This document shows positions 37,060 to 46,748 of a stretch of 64,000 bases of DNA, piece by piece. The notes under the pieces were generated by a model, which worked only from the letters and a program-made list of their open reading frames with translations, was not told the origin of the DNA and did no database searches. The stretch lies in contig NZ_JAEMGS010000004.1 in assembly GCF_017309075.1 (NCBI RefSeq), positions 186,001-250,000 of the forward strand. The letters are read 5' to 3'. Each line of letters opens with the position of its first letter. Within the stretch, counting starts at the first letter, position 1. The DNA comes from Motiliproteus sp. SC1-56 (GTDB lineage Bacteria > Pseudomonadota > Gammaproteobacteria > Pseudomonadales > Balneatricaceae). A program made the translations under genes and the position numbers.

Positions 37060-37551
37060 ATGCGGCACATCATTTCAGTCCTGATGGAAAACGAGGCCGG
37101 CGCCCTCTCGCGGGTGGTGGGGTTGTTCTCCCAGCGTAATTTCAACATCGAATCCCTGACGGTGGCCCCCACCGAGGACCCGACCCTGTCACGCCTGACC
37201 CTGACCACCATCGGTCACGACGGCGTCATCGAGCAGATCACCAAGCAGCTCAACAAGCTGATCGAAGTGGTCAAGCTGGTGGACCTGACCGAGGGGGATC
37301 ACATCGAGCGCGAACTGATGCTGATCAAGGTCAAGGCCCTGGGGTCGCAACGCGCTGAAGTCATTCGCAACGTCGATATCTTCCGCGGTCAGGTGGTGGA
37401 TGTGACCAGCTCGGTCTACACCGTGCAGCTCACCGGTGACAGTGCAAAACTGGATGCCTTTATCGAGGTGCTGGGGCCCACCAACGTGCTGGAAGTGGTG
37501 CGTACCGGGGTTTCGGGCATCGCCCGGGGTGAGAAGGTGCTGAGCTTGTAA
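37060..37551 (+). CDS. ilvH: Acetolactate synthase small (regulatory) subunit, IlvH
   Basis: 163-residue regulatory subunit with an N-terminal ACT domain (MRHIISVLMENEAGALSRVVGLFSQRNFNIESLTVAPTED split by short turns) and a C-terminal ALS_ss_C domain (RELMLIKVKA ... VLEVVRTGVSGIARG). It activates IlvI and confers valine inhibition. Follows ilvI directly; a terminator lies 28 bases past its stop. Confidence 0.97.
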   Translation: MRHIISVLMENEAGALSRVVGLFSQRNFNIESLTVAPTEDPTLSRLTLTTIGHDGVIEQITKQLNKLIEVVKLVDLTEGDHIERELMLIKVKALGSQRAEVIRNVDIFRGQVVDVTSSVYTVQLTGDSAKLDAFIEVLGPTNVLEVVRTGVSGIARGEKVLSL

Positions 37552-37578
37552 GCCATCACCTTGGATTCGAAACTGATT

Positions 37579-37606
37579 AAAAAACAGCCACTTGGCGGTT
37601 TTTTTT
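37579..37606 (+). terminator. Rho-independent terminator of ilvIH
   Basis: An AAAAACAGCC / GGCGGTTTTT hairpin with one mismatch and an ACTT loop, then a run of eight T (37599-37606). Confidence 0.8.
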
Positions 37607-37677
37607 GGCGCTATCGGAAGGTTTTTCCGGATCGGCTTGGGCTACACTAGGGCTGAATCGGCGAAGAGGGGGAGGTC

Positions 37678-38286
37678 ATGACGGGGCTGCGGCTGGCGAT
37701 GCTGGGTATGACGATACTGGCTTTAGTGGCGCCCCCTTATGGGGTGGCTGAGGAGTTTGGTGGTGGTGAGACCGCCTCGAAGCCCTTTGCGCTGACCCTC
37801 TACGGCGTGGTGTTGAGTGAGGACACCATGGAGGATGTGCTGATCCTCAACGCCGACTTCGAGTCCGATTTTAAGATGGCGGCGCTGGCCCTGAGCCGTG
37901 ACATCGATGAAAACTTCGATTCCATCGACCTGGAGTGGGAGGTGCAGCTGGCCAAGCATGTCTCCGGTCAGCATCACTGGGAGGTGAACGGTCTGCTAGC
38001 AGGCCGTTGGTTGGCTTTTCCCTGGGATACCACGCTGGATACCTCGGTGGCGTTCGGCGCGGGCCTCTCCTATGCCACCGAAGTTCCTCAATTTGAACGC
38101 GAAAGGCATGACGAGGCGAACGATTTTCTTGGTTACCTGCTGGTGGAGCTGGAGCTGCGACCACCCCGCGCTGAACACCTGAGCTTTGTGGTGCGGCTGC
38201 ATCATCGCTCGGGGCTATTCGGAACCTTCGACGGGGTTCATGGCGCCTCCAATGCCCTGGGGGCGGGTTTGAAGTACCGTTTCTAA
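37678..38286 (+). CDS. Putative outer-membrane beta-barrel protein
   Basis: 202 residues with a signal peptide (about 1-24, ending PPYGVAEE). Amphipathic alternating strands follow and the chain ends in ...GAGLKYRF, a C-terminal Phe of the kind recognised by BamA. The motif VVRLHHRSGLFGTFDGVHGASNALGAG recalls the HxS region of PagL-type lipid A deacylases, but the similarity is partial and I do not assign that activity. GGGGGAGG precedes the ATG. A single gene between the ilvIH terminator and dapD. Confidence 0.65.
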   Translation: MTGLRLAMLGMTILALVAPPYGVAEEFGGGETASKPFALTLYGVVLSEDTMEDVLILNADFESDFKMAALALSRDIDENFDSIDLEWEVQLAKHVSGQHHWEVNGLLAGRWLAFPWDTTLDTSVAFGAGLSYATEVPQFERERHDEANDFLGYLLVELELRPPRAEHLSFVVRLHHRSGLFGTFDGVHGASNALGAGLKYRF

Positions 38287-38349
38287 AAGCCGCTACCTTA
38301 GCGTTATCTGCACTCGCGCTCCTGGCTCGTCTACTTTCCGCTTGAGCAC

Positions 38350-38374
38350 AAAAAAGCCCGCCAAAGGGCGGGCT
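38350..38374 (-). terminator. Rho-independent terminator of the map-glnD-dapC-dapD run
   Basis: On the minus strand the stem AGCCCGCC / GGCGGGCT is followed by six T. It lies 23 bases after the dapD stop. Confidence 0.88.
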
Positions 38375-38396
38375 GATTGAAACGGGAAGGTGCGCC

Positions 38397-39434
38397 TTAG
38401 TTATGGGCGTGCAGCTCCTCGTTGAGCTCGATGGCAGACTTGTTAGTTTTCACCTCGATGCGCCCGGTCTGGGAATTGCGCCGGAACAGCAGGTCCGCCT
38501 TGCCAGCCAGCTCGCCGGCCTTGAGGGTCTCTACCGCGTTGTTCTGATCGTCCAGCAGAGTGACCTTGGAGCCGGCGGTAAGGTAAAGTCCGGCTTCAAT
38601 GGTGCAGCGATCCCCCAGGGGAATCCCGAGCCCGGCATTGGCGCCCAGCAGGCAGCCTTCGCCGACGCTGATGACCACGTTGTTGCCTCCGGACAGGGTG
38701 CCCATGGTGGAGCAGCCGCCGCCCAGGTCAGAGCCTTCGCCCACCACTACGCCGGCGGAGATACGCCCTTCCACCATGCTGGTGCCCAGGGTGCCGGCGT
38801 TAAAGTTGACGAAGCCCTCGTGCATGATGGTGGTCCCCTCGCCCAGGTGGGCGCCCAGGCGCACGCGGCTGGTGTCACCGATGCGGATCCCGGCGGGAAC
38901 CACGTAGTTGCTCATCTTGGGGAACTTGTCCACGGACTGCACGTCCAGCAGCTCGCCGCGGGCGCGGGCTTCCAGCTGGCGGCGCGGTAGGTCCTCGAGG
39001 GCCACGGCGCCCTGGTTGGTCCAGGCCACGTTGGGCAGCAGGCCAAACATGCCGGTGAGGTTGGTGCCGTGGGGCTTGACCATGCGGTGGGAGATCAGCT
39101 GCAGCTTCAGGTACACCTCGGGGGTGCTGCGGGGCTGGTCATCATCCTGAAGAATACAGAGTACCACCGGCTGGCTGCTGTCCGCCAGGGTTTCGGCAAT
39201 CGCCTGCTGCTCCTCGGCGTGCACCGCCGCGAAGGCCTGGGCGACCCGGGCCACCTGCTCCGGGGTGAGTTCCAGGGCCTGGTTGCCGCCGCTGTAGTCC
39301 ACCGCGTTCTTGAGCTCCTTAACTAGGTTGGCGCAGGGTTCAAACAGGGGCTTGGCGTAGAAGACCTCCAGCCAGTCGCCCTTGGAGGACTGGGTGCCGA
39401 CGCCGAGGCCGAGACAGAAAAAGTTGCCGCTCAT
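38397..39434 (-). CDS. dapD: Tetrahydrodipicolinate N-succinyltransferase, DapD
   Basis: Succinyl-CoA-dependent step of the succinylase branch of meso-diaminopimelate and lysine synthesis, feeding peptidoglycan. 345 residues, the longer Pseudomonas-type DapD rather than the 274-residue E. coli type. The C-terminal left-handed beta-helix is visible as hexapeptide-like repeats (IRIGDTSRVRLGAHLGEGTTI, GVVVGEGSDLGGGCSTMGTLSGG). Last gene of the minus-strand run, near dapC, which acts on its product. Confidence 0.95.
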   Translation of the reverse strand: MSGNFFCLGLGVGTQSSKGDWLEVFYAKPLFEPCANLVKELKNAVDYSGGNQALELTPEQVARVAQAFAAVHAEEQQAIAETLADSSQPVVLCILQDDDQPRSTPEVYLKLQLISHRMVKPHGTNLTGMFGLLPNVAWTNQGAVALEDLPRRQLEARARGELLDVQSVDKFPKMSNYVVPAGIRIGDTSRVRLGAHLGEGTTIMHEGFVNFNAGTLGTSMVEGRISAGVVVGEGSDLGGGCSTMGTLSGGNNVVISVGEGCLLGANAGLGIPLGDRCTIEAGLYLTAGSKVTLLDDQNNAVETLKAGELAGKADLLFRRNSQTGRIEVKTNKSAIELNEELHAHN

Positions 39435-39462
39435 TGGAAATTCTCCGGTGTAATCGCGTTGA

Positions 39463-39813
39463 TCAATGGTTGTTAAAGTAGCTTTGGTAGTCGGCTTCTT
39501 TGAAGCCCAGCTTGCGAACGCTGCCCAGGTCCAGGAGGGGGCGCTTGATCATCGCCGGCTGCTCCAGCATCAGGTTAAGTGCCTGCTCTCGGTCGATGTG
39601 TTCGCGGGTGGCCGCTGGCAGCTGGCGCCAGGTCGTGCCGCGGCGGTTCAGGAGCGCCTCCCAACCCAGTTCTTCGCCCCAGGCGTTGAGCTGCTCAAGG
39701 CTCAGGCCGTCCTTTCGATAATCGTGAAAGCGGTAGTCGATGCCCTGGGCTTCGAGCCAGCGTCGGGCTTTTTTAATGGTATCGCAGTTGGGAATGCCGT
39801 AGAGGGTGACCAT
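39463..39813 (-). CDS. ArsC/Spx-like thioredoxin-fold protein (YffB type)
   Basis: 116-residue ArsC-family protein. [34 protein letters not shown] keeps the single CxxT-like Cys10 of YffB rather than a full arsenate reductase triad, and IKRPLLDLG is conserved. Probably a glutathione-dependent thiol reductase; true arsenate reduction is unlikely. It sits between dapC (15 bases) and dapD (28 bases) as in Pseudomonas, with no known functional link to lysine synthesis. Confidence 0.88.
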   Translation of the reverse strand: MVTLYGIPNCDTIKKARRWLEAQGIDYRFHDYRKDGLSLEQLNAWGEELGWEALLNRRGTTWRQLPAATREHIDREQALNLMLEQPAMIKRPLLDLGSVRKLGFKEADYQSYFNNH

Positions 39814-39828
39814 GGTTGCTTCAGCCTT

Positions 39829-41034
39829 CTAGAGGGTGTTTATAAAACGGACGATACGCTCGGCGGCTTCGATGCAGCGCTCGGGCTCGGCGACAAGGGC
39901 CATACGCACCCGCCCCGCGCCGGGGTTGATGCCGTCGGCACCATTGCGTGACAGGTAGGAGCCCGGCAGGACGGTGATGTGCTCGCGGGCAAAGAGGGCG
40001 CGGGCAAATTCGGTTTCATCCCCCGGGACCTTCGGCCAGAGGTAAAAACCGGCATCGGGTCGCGCCACATCCAGGACGCCGTCCAGGCGCTTCAGTACGG
40101 CGTCGAACTTCGTGCGGTAACGGTCGCGGTTCTCCCGCACATGGGCTTCGTCATTCCAGGCGGCGATGCTGGCGTGCTGGGTCTGCAGCGGCATGGCGCA
40201 GCCGTGATAGGTGCGGTACAGCAAAAAGCGCTCCACCAGCGTGGCGTCGCCGGCGACAAACCCTGAGCGCAGTCCCGGTAGGTTGGAGCGTTTGGAGAGG
40301 CTGTGGAAGACTAGGCAGCGGCGGTAGTCGTCCCGCCCCAGGGCCGCGCAGGCCTGCAGCAGGCCTACCGGGGGCTGGCTCTCGTCGAAGTAGATCTCTG
40401 AATAGCATTCGTCGGCGGCGATGACGAAGTCATGGGCGTCCGCCAGCGCGATCAGCTTCTGCAGGGTCGCAAGCGGCAGCACCACGCCGGTAGGGTTGCC
40501 GGGTGAGCAGATGAAGAGTAGCTGGCAGCGCTCCCATACCTCGGCGGGCACCGCGTCGAAGTCGGGCTGAAAACCGAGCGCAGGCTGGCTGTTGATAAAG
40601 TAGGGCTCGGCGCCGGCCAGGTAGGCGGCGCCTTCGTAGATCTGGTAGAAGGGGTTGGGGCACACCACCAGTGGCGCCGGGGAGGCGCTGCGGTCGATCA
40701 CCGCCTGGGTAATGGCAAAGAGCGCCTCGCGGGTACCGTTGCAGGGGAGTACCTGGGATTCGGGATCAAGGCTGGTTGCCGGCAGCTGAAAGCGTCGCTC
40801 GGCCCAGGCGGCGATCGCCTCGCGCAATGCCGGTAACCCCTTGGTGGTCGGGTAGCCGCTGAGGCCGTCGAGCCGTTCGGTGAGGATCTGGCCCACGAAG
40901 GCCGGTGCCGGGTGCTTCGGCTCGCCGATAGAAAGGGCAATCGGCGCCAGCTCGCGGGGCGGTTCGATGCCGGCTTTCAGGCGGCTCAACCGTTCGAAGG
41001 GGTAAGGTTGCAGCTTGTCGAGATCGGGGTTCAT
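39829..41034 (-). CDS. dapC: Succinyldiaminopimelate transaminase, DapC
   Basis: PLP aminotransferase making N-succinyl-LL-diaminopimelate from the DapD product, with glutamate as donor. 401 residues, fold type I. The PLP lysine is in VFHSLSKRSNLPGLRSGFV; the CSPGNPTG and AADECYSEIYF segments are conserved. The start MNPDLDKLQPYPFERL at 41034 follows CAGGA; the frame extends to 41061 without a better start. It lies downstream of glnD on the same strand. Confidence 0.93.
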   Translation of the reverse strand: MNPDLDKLQPYPFERLSRLKAGIEPPRELAPIALSIGEPKHPAPAFVGQILTERLDGLSGYPTTKGLPALREAIAAWAERRFQLPATSLDPESQVLPCNGTREALFAITQAVIDRSASPAPLVVCPNPFYQIYEGAAYLAGAEPYFINSQPALGFQPDFDAVPAEVWERCQLLFICSPGNPTGVVLPLATLQKLIALADAHDFVIAADECYSEIYFDESQPPVGLLQACAALGRDDYRRCLVFHSLSKRSNLPGLRSGFVAGDATLVERFLLYRTYHGCAMPLQTQHASIAAWNDEAHVRENRDRYRTKFDAVLKRLDGVLDVARPDAGFYLWPKVPGDETEFARALFAREHITVLPGSYLSRNGADGINPGAGRVRMALVAEPERCIEAAERIVRFINTL

Positions 41035-41141
41035 GGCTGTCCTGTATCTGTTGCCGGGCAAGGCGCCGGTGAGCCGCGACGATTATAAAGAGGGCGGCGG
41101 GGCGGTGACAAATGTCCACCGCAGCCCGCTGGAGTGCGGCC

Positions 41142-43841
41142 TCAGGCACTCTCCATCAGCTGCCGGTCCAGGGCCTCGCAGATGCCCTCCTGCAGACGCT
41201 TGGCCAGTGCCGGGTCGGTGATGGGGTTGCCCTCGTGGTCGGTGATGAAGAACACGTCTTCCACCCGTTCGCCCACGTTGACGATTTTCGCGTTGTTGAG
41301 GTGGATCCTGCATTCGAGCATCACCTGGCCGATGCGCGCCAGCAGGCCGGGTCGGTCGGAGGTGTTGACCTCCATGGCGGTGACCTGGCGCTCGGGGTCG
41401 GTGCTGAGAATCACCTCGGTGGGCATGGCGAACAGTTTCAGTTGGCGCGGCACCCGGCGCTGGACGATATCGCTGTAGTCATCCGGGTCGTCCAGCTCTT
41501 CCACCAGGGTGTTCTGGATCCGCTCGATATAGGCCGGATCATCCCCGATGGGCTGGTTCTCCTCGTCCAGCACGATAAAGGTGTTGTAGCTGAACCCGTC
41601 GTTGTTGGTGATGATGCGCGCATCCTGGATGCTCAGGTTGAGCTGGTCGAGGGCGGCGGCGGAGGCCGCGAAGAGTCCCTCGTGATCGCGCATGTAGATG
41701 AAGATCTGGGTGGCGCCCTCGTAGAGGCGGGTGCTGGTGCCCTTGACCAGCACCAGGGGCTTGTCGGTCTCGTGGTGGCTGAGGATGGCGGCGGTATGCC
41801 AAGCGATATCCACGGCCTCGTGACGCAGGAAATAATCCTCGCCCAGGTTGGCCCACAGGCACTCGGCGCTGTAATCGCTGATCCCCTCGTGGCGCAGCAT
41901 GTCCAGGGCTTCCTTCTGTACCTGCTCGATCAGGTCTTCTTTGTTGATGGGGCTCTCCAGCCCGCGGCGCAGCACCCGCTTGGTCTCCCGGTAGAGCTGG
42001 CGCATCAGCGAGGCGCGCCAGTTGTTCCAGAGGGTGTTGTTGGTGGCGCAGATATCGGCCACGGTCAGCGCGTAGAGGTAGTCCAGGTGGATGCTGTCGC
42101 GCACCTTCATGGCGAAGTCGTAGATCACGTCCGGATCGGTGATGTCCTTGCGCTGCGCGGTCATGGACATCAGCAGGTGGTTGCGCACCAGCCAGCTGAC
42201 CAGGTGGGTGTCCCACTTGCCCAGGTGATGCCGGCGGCAGAAATCCTTGACGTCCTCGGCGCCGAGTTCGGAGTGGTCCCCGCCGCGACCCTTGGCGATG
42301 TCGTGGTAAAGGCCGGCGATGTAGAGCAGGGCGACCTTGGGGATCTGGCGCACGATGCGGTTGGCGATGGGAAACTTGTCCTGCTGGTCGCGATGACGGA
42401 AGCGCCGCATGTTGAGGATGACCTTGAGGGTATGCGCGTCCACGGTATAGATGTGGAAGAGGTCATGCTGCATCTGGCCCACGATGCGGCCGAATTCCGG
42501 TAGGTAGCGGCCGAGAATGCCGTAGCGGTTCATGCGCCTGAGCTCGGTGGTGACCCCCTCGGGCGAGCGCAGCAGCTCCATAAACAGGGTGGTGTTGCGC
42601 AGGTCGTTGCGGAACTCGTCGTCGATCAGGTGGCGGTATTCGCGGATCAGGCGCATGGTGGAGGCCCGCACTCCCTGCAGGCGCGGGTTTTGGGCCAGCA
42701 GCACGAAGATCTCCATCAGCGCGAAGGGGGTCTTCTCAAAAACGTCATCGCTGACTACTTCGATATGATCGTTGCGGACCTGAAAGCGCTTGTTCAGGGG
42801 TTCCGGCTCGCCACCGTCGTTGTCCTCAAGGATCGCTTCTTCGAAGTGCTGCAGCAGCATGTCGTTGAATTCGGCTAGGGCGATGGCGATGCGGTAGTAC
42901 TTGCTCATGAACTGCTCGACCGCCAGAGCGCCTTCCTTGTCCTCGTAGCCGAAGAAGGCGGCGAGGGTGCGCTGGTGATCAAACAGCAGGCGGTTTTCGC
43001 AGCGGTCGGTGAGCATGTGCAGGGCATAGCGCACCGTCCACAGGTAGAGCTCGCCTTTGTTCAGGGCTTCAAGCTCGCTCTCGGTGAGAAAACCGTAGGC
43101 CACCAGGTCGCGCACGTAGGTGGCGCCGAAGTGGCGCTTGGCCACCCAGCCCACGGTCTGCAGGTCGCGCAGTCCGCCGGGGGAGTCCTTGATATTGGGC
43201 TCAAGGTTGTACTCGGTGTCGTTGGTGCGGTGGTGGCGCTCGCGCTGTTCGGCCACCTTGGCCTTGTAGAACTCCTTGCTGGACCAGGCGCTGTCGGCGG
43301 TCACCGTTTCGTACATGGTCAGTCGCAGGCGCTCTTCGCCCACCAGGGTGCGGGACTCGATCAGGTTGGTGGCGATGGTGATGTCTTTACGCGCCTCTTC
43401 GTAGCACTGGGCGATGGTGCGCACGCTTGATCCCACATCCAGGCTGATGTCCCAGAGGAAGGTGATGAACCCCTCGATGCTTTCCCGGTACTGCTCCGGG
43501 TCATCCTCTTTCAACAGGATCAGCAGGTCGATATCGGAGTGGGGGTGCAGCTCCCCGCGACCGTACCCGCCCACGGCCACCAGGCTCACCGCATCCCCCT
43601 CGGGCCACGCGTATTGCGCCCAGGCCCGCTGCAGCAGCTGGTCCAGCATCCAGGCGCGACCGTAGATCAGGTCCCGAATGTCGGCGCCGGCGCGAAAGCG
43701 GCGGTCCAGCTCTTCCTGGCCCTGACTCAGGGCCTGCTTGAACAGGGGCAGAAAGGCCTCGGAACGGGTCAGCACCTCGTCAAAGGCTTCGGCGTCAAAC
43801 AGCCCCTTGTCGGCGGGGTATTGCGAGAGAATGTGAGTCAT
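41142..43841 (-). CDS. glnD: [Protein-PII] uridylyltransferase / uridylyl-removing enzyme, GlnD
   Basis: Nitrogen sensor that uridylylates PII proteins when glutamine is low and removes UMP when it is high. 899 residues: nucleotidyltransferase domain with GGYGRGELHPHSDIDLLIL (about 90-108), HD domain with the metal site YHDIAKGRGGDHSELG (about 515), and two C-terminal ACT domains (about 710-780 and 815-890) that bind glutamine. All motifs are intact. It lies between map and dapC. Confidence 0.97.
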   Translation of the reverse strand: MTHILSQYPADKGLFDAEAFDEVLTRSEAFLPLFKQALSQGQEELDRRFRAGADIRDLIYGRAWMLDQLLQRAWAQYAWPEGDAVSLVAVGGYGRGELHPHSDIDLLILLKEDDPEQYRESIEGFITFLWDISLDVGSSVRTIAQCYEEARKDITIATNLIESRTLVGEERLRLTMYETVTADSAWSSKEFYKAKVAEQRERHHRTNDTEYNLEPNIKDSPGGLRDLQTVGWVAKRHFGATYVRDLVAYGFLTESELEALNKGELYLWTVRYALHMLTDRCENRLLFDHQRTLAAFFGYEDKEGALAVEQFMSKYYRIAIALAEFNDMLLQHFEEAILEDNDGGEPEPLNKRFQVRNDHIEVVSDDVFEKTPFALMEIFVLLAQNPRLQGVRASTMRLIREYRHLIDDEFRNDLRNTTLFMELLRSPEGVTTELRRMNRYGILGRYLPEFGRIVGQMQHDLFHIYTVDAHTLKVILNMRRFRHRDQQDKFPIANRIVRQIPKVALLYIAGLYHDIAKGRGGDHSELGAEDVKDFCRRHHLGKWDTHLVSWLVRNHLLMSMTAQRKDITDPDVIYDFAMKVRDSIHLDYLYALTVADICATNNTLWNNWRASLMRQLYRETKRVLRRGLESPINKEDLIEQVQKEALDMLRHEGISDYSAECLWANLGEDYFLRHEAVDIAWHTAAILSHHETDKPLVLVKGTSTRLYEGATQIFIYMRDHEGLFAASAAALDQLNLSIQDARIITNNDGFSYNTFIVLDEENQPIGDDPAYIERIQNTLVEELDDPDDYSDIVQRRVPRQLKLFAMPTEVILSTDPERQVTAMEVNTSDRPGLLARIGQVMLECRIHLNNAKIVNVGERVEDVFFITDHEGNPITDPALAKRLQEGICEALDRQLMESA

Positions 43842-43873
43842 GGGCTCTCCGGTGGCTCAGGACTTGCGGTGGC

Positions 43874-44650
43874 TTACAGCTTGCCCTGTTCCTCTTGGCG
43901 CAGGGTCAGGACTTCGTAGCCCGTTTCGGTCACCAGCAAGGTATGCTCCCACTGTGCCGATAGCCGCTTGTCCCGGGTCTCCACGGTCCAGCCGTCACGC
44001 TTAGACAGCTTGGTCTCGCGGCGCCCGGCGTTGATCATGGGTTCGATGGTAAAGCACATGCCGGCCTTGAGTTCGACCCCGGTATCGGGCTTGCCGTAAT
44101 GCAGCACCTGGGGCTCTTCGTGAAACTCCTTGCCGATCCCGTGGCCGCAGTATTCTCGCACCACTGAGTAGTGGTTGCCCTCGGAAAACTGCTGAATGGC
44201 GTGGCCGATATCCCCCAGTCGAGCGCCGGGTTTGACCATGCGGATCCCCAGGTAGAGCGCTTCCTGGGCAACCTCCACCAGCCGCGTGGCGTGGGGGGCT
44301 GTCTTGCCGACGCAGAACATCTTGCTGGTGTCGCCGTGGTAGCCGTCCTTGATCACGGTGATATCAACGTTGATGATGTCGCCGCTCTTCAGTTTCTTGT
44401 CGTTGGGGATTCCGTGGCATACCACGTGGTTGACGGAGGTGCAGATCGACTTGGGAAAACCGTGGTAGTTGAGGGGGGCCGGAACCGCCAGCTGCTCTTT
44501 GACGATGTAGTCATGGCAGACCTGGTTCAGCTCGTTGGTGGTGACCCCGGGTTGCACATAGGGCTCGATCATTTCCAGCACCTCGGCGGCGAGGCGTCCG
44601 GCGGTGCGCATTTTTTCAATTTCTTCAGGGGTCTTGATGGTTATGGTCAT
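43874..44650 (-). CDS. map: Methionine aminopeptidase, type I
   Basis: Removes N-terminal Met from new proteins. 258 residues with the five metal ligands in the expected segments (INVDITVIKDGYHGDTSKMF, YCGHGIGKEFHEEPQ, FTIEPMIN and the C-terminal QWEHTLLVTE). First gene of the minus-strand run, divergent from rpsB, the arrangement found across Gammaproteobacteria. Confidence 0.97.
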   Translation of the reverse strand: MTITIKTPEEIEKMRTAGRLAAEVLEMIEPYVQPGVTTNELNQVCHDYIVKEQLAVPAPLNYHGFPKSICTSVNHVVCHGIPNDKKLKSGDIINVDITVIKDGYHGDTSKMFCVGKTAPHATRLVEVAQEALYLGIRMVKPGARLGDIGHAIQQFSEGNHYSVVREYCGHGIGKEFHEEPQVLHYGKPDTGVELKAGMCFTIEPMINAGRRETKLSKRDGWTVETRDKRLSAQWEHTLLVTETGYEVLTLRQEEQGKL

Positions 44651-44808
44651 GGTCTTGGCACAAAGTGTTTGGCTGGGATCAGCGCGAAGTCAGGCGGGTG
44701 GATTTGTTGAAAAGAATCATTTTTACACGCATCGCCCTAAGTTGAAAGCAACCGACCCGGCCCACGCCGGCCCGGGCTGGGTCTATCCTTTATTCGGGAT
44801 CGGCTTTG

Positions 44809-44817
44809 TGGTATAAA
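44809..44817 (+). promoter_or_regulatory. Extended -10 promoter of rpsB-tsf
   Basis: TG-G-TATAAA at 44809-44817 is an extended -10 element about 140 bases before rpsB. The -35 region (TTTATT, 44789-44794) is poor, which is tolerable for an extended -10 promoter. Confidence 0.6.
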
Positions 44818-44824
44818 GTCGCGC

Positions 44825-44955
44825 TGCCGAATCAGGGGGCCTGATTTAGGCGGTTTAACCCTTTAACGTCGCACATATACCGTCACATCGACTCTGGGTG
44901 CTCTTCGGAGTGAGCGATGGGGTGTATGGAGGCCTAACCCAAAACTACAGGAAAT
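44825..44955 (+). ncRNA. rpsB 5' leader, candidate S2 autoregulatory element
   Basis: The transcript from the promoter above would carry about 130 untranslated bases before rpsB. In other Gammaproteobacteria this leader binds S2 and represses rpsB-tsf. Here I see short complementary segments around 44905-44935 but did not fold it, so this is inferred from position. Confidence 0.35.
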
Positions 44956-44958
44956 ATG

Positions 44959-45702
44959 ATGTCCAAAGTTACTATGCGTGAGCTGCTCAAAGCCGGCGCT
45001 CACTTCGGTCACCAGACCCGTTACTGGAACCCGAAAATGGGTAAGTACATTTTCGGCGCCCGCAACAAGATTCATATCATCAACCTGGAGCACACTGTTC
45101 CGGCGATGAACGATGCCCTGGGTGTGATCCAGCGTCTGGCCGGCAGCAAGAACAAGATCCTGTTCGTGGGCACCAAGCGTGCCGCCAGCAAAGTGATCAA
45201 GCAGGAAGCCGAGCGTGCCGGCATGCCTTACGTCAACCACCGCTGGCTGGGCGGCATGCTGACCAACTATAAGACCATTCGCGCTTCCATCAAGCGTTAC
45301 CGCGACCTGGAGCAGCAGTCCACCGACGGAACTTTTGATCAGCTGACCAAGAAAGAAGTGCTGATGAACACCCGCGAGATGGCCAAGCTGGAGCGGTCCA
45401 TCGGCGGTATCAAGGACATGGGCGGTCTGCCCGACGCGCTGTTCGTGGTCGACGTTGATCACGAGCGTATTGCCGTTAACGAAGCCAACAAGCTGGGCAT
45501 CCCCGTCATCGGCGTGGTTGATACCAACAGCAACCCCGACGGCATCGACTACGTCATCCCCGGTAACGACGACGCCCTGCGCGCCATCCAGATCTACGTC
45601 AAGGCTGTTGCCGACGCCTGCCTGGAAGCTTCCAGCGCGGTCGCCGAAGAAGGTGGCTTTGTCGAGGTTGATGAAGCGGCCGAACAGCAGGCAGCCCAGT
45701 AA
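44959..45702 (+). CDS. rpsB: 30S ribosomal protein S2
   Basis: Small-subunit protein needed for S1 binding. 247 residues, with [25 protein letters not shown] and [13 protein letters not shown]-like [10 protein letters not shown], and the late [25 protein letters not shown] segment. ATG codons at 44956 and 44959 are adjacent; 44959 is better spaced (6 bases) from AGGA. The C-terminus is acidic. It is co-transcribed with tsf through an attenuator. Confidence 0.98.
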   Translation: MSKVTMRELLKAGAHFGHQTRYWNPKMGKYIFGARNKIHIINLEHTVPAMNDALGVIQRLAGSKNKILFVGTKRAASKVIKQEAERAGMPYVNHRWLGGMLTNYKTIRASIKRYRDLEQQSTDGTFDQLTKKEVLMNTREMAKLERSIGGIKDMGGLPDALFVVDVDHERIAVNEANKLGIPVIGVVDTNSNPDGIDYVIPGNDDALRAIQIYVKAVADACLEASSAVAEEGGFVEVDEAAEQQAAQ

Positions 45703-45735
45703 AACCGCGGACGCGGCCTGTTAACAGGCTTCGGT

Positions 45736-45760
45736 AAGGGGAGCGCGGCTCCCCTTTTTT
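45736..45760 (+). terminator. Attenuator between rpsB and tsf
   Basis: A perfect AAGGGGAGC / GCTCCCCTT stem with a 3-base loop and six T. It lies 34 bases after the rpsB stop and about 40 before tsf. A partial terminator at this place sets the S2:EF-Ts ratio in E. coli. Confidence 0.85.
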
Positions 45761-45797
45761 GAATTCTGCAAATCTGATTTTATCGAGAGGAACCATC

Positions 45798-46658
45798 ATG
45801 GCAGCCAAGATCTCTGCTTCTATGGTTAAAGAGCTGCGCGAGCGTACCGGCTTGGGCATGCTGGAGTGTAAAAAAGCCCTGGGCGAAGCCGAAGGCGACA
45901 TCGAGCTGGCCATCGAAAACCTGCGCAAGTCCAGCGGCATGAAAGCGGCCAAGAAAGCCGGTCGCACTGCAGCCGACGGCGTGGTGGCGGTCAAGGTCGC
46001 CGACGACAACAGCTACGGCGTGTTGGTTGAAGTCAACTCCGAGACTGACTTCGTCGCCCGCGACGATAACTTCCTGAAGTTCGTCGACAGCGTGGTGGAG
46101 GCTGCGTTTGCCGCCAAGCAGACCGACGTCGCCGCCCTGATGGCCGGTGAGCTGGAAAGCGCCCGCGAGGCCCTGGTACAGAAAATCGGTGAAAACATCG
46201 GCGTGCGTCGCATCGCTGTGCTGGAAGGTGCCAACATCGGTGCTTACGTTCACAGCAACAACAAGATCGCCGTTCTGACGGCGCTGACCGGCGGTGATAA
46301 CGAAGTGGCCCGCGACGTCTCCATGCACGTGGCTGCGGTCAACCCCCGTGTCGCCAAGCCCGAGGATATGCCCGAAGAGGTGCTGACCAAGGAGAAGGAA
46401 ATCATCCTGGCCCAGCCCGATATGGCCGGCAAGCCTGCCGAAATCGCCGAGAAGATGATCGGTGGTCGAATCAAGAAGTTCCTGGCGGAAAACTCCCTGG
46501 TGGAGCAGCCTTTCGTCAAGAACCCCGAGGTGAAGGTCGGGCAGCTGGTGAAGGATGCCGGCGCCGATCTGCAGGCGTTCATCCGCTTTGAAGTGGGTGA
46601 AGGCATCGAGGTCGAGAAAGTAGACTTCGCCGACGAGGTGGCGGCGGCGCTGAAATAA
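45798..46658 (+). CDS. tsf: Elongation factor Ts
   Basis: Nucleotide exchange factor for EF-Tu. 286 residues: UBA-like N-terminal domain ([28 protein letters not shown]), then [10 protein letters not shown] in the core that contacts EF-Tu, and the C-terminal [11 protein letters not shown]. The ATG at 45798 follows GAGAGGA; the frame extends upstream to 45759 without a better start. Confidence 0.98.
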   Translation: MAAKISASMVKELRERTGLGMLECKKALGEAEGDIELAIENLRKSSGMKAAKKAGRTAADGVVAVKVADDNSYGVLVEVNSETDFVARDDNFLKFVDSVVEAAFAAKQTDVAALMAGELESAREALVQKIGENIGVRRIAVLEGANIGAYVHSNNKIAVLTALTGGDNEVARDVSMHVAAVNPRVAKPEDMPEEVLTKEKEIILAQPDMAGKPAEIAEKMIGGRIKKFLAENSLVEQPFVKNPEVKVGQLVKDAGADLQAFIRFEVGEGIEVEKVDFADEVAAALK

Positions 46659-46671
46659 GCGCTGCGTCCTG

Positions 46672-46693
46672 CACGGGCCCTGCGGGGCTCGTG
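46672..46693 (+). other. Intergenic hairpin between tsf and pyrH
   Basis: A 9-bp stem with one G-U pair (CACGGGCCC, TGCG loop, GGGCTCGTG), 13 bases after tsf. There is no T-tract. It could pause or stabilise the tsf mRNA end. Confidence 0.4.
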
Positions 46694-46748
46694 TAACGTC
46701 AAATTCGAATGCTAAACTGTCAACCTGTTTTGGCCGGGGATTCTGTCT

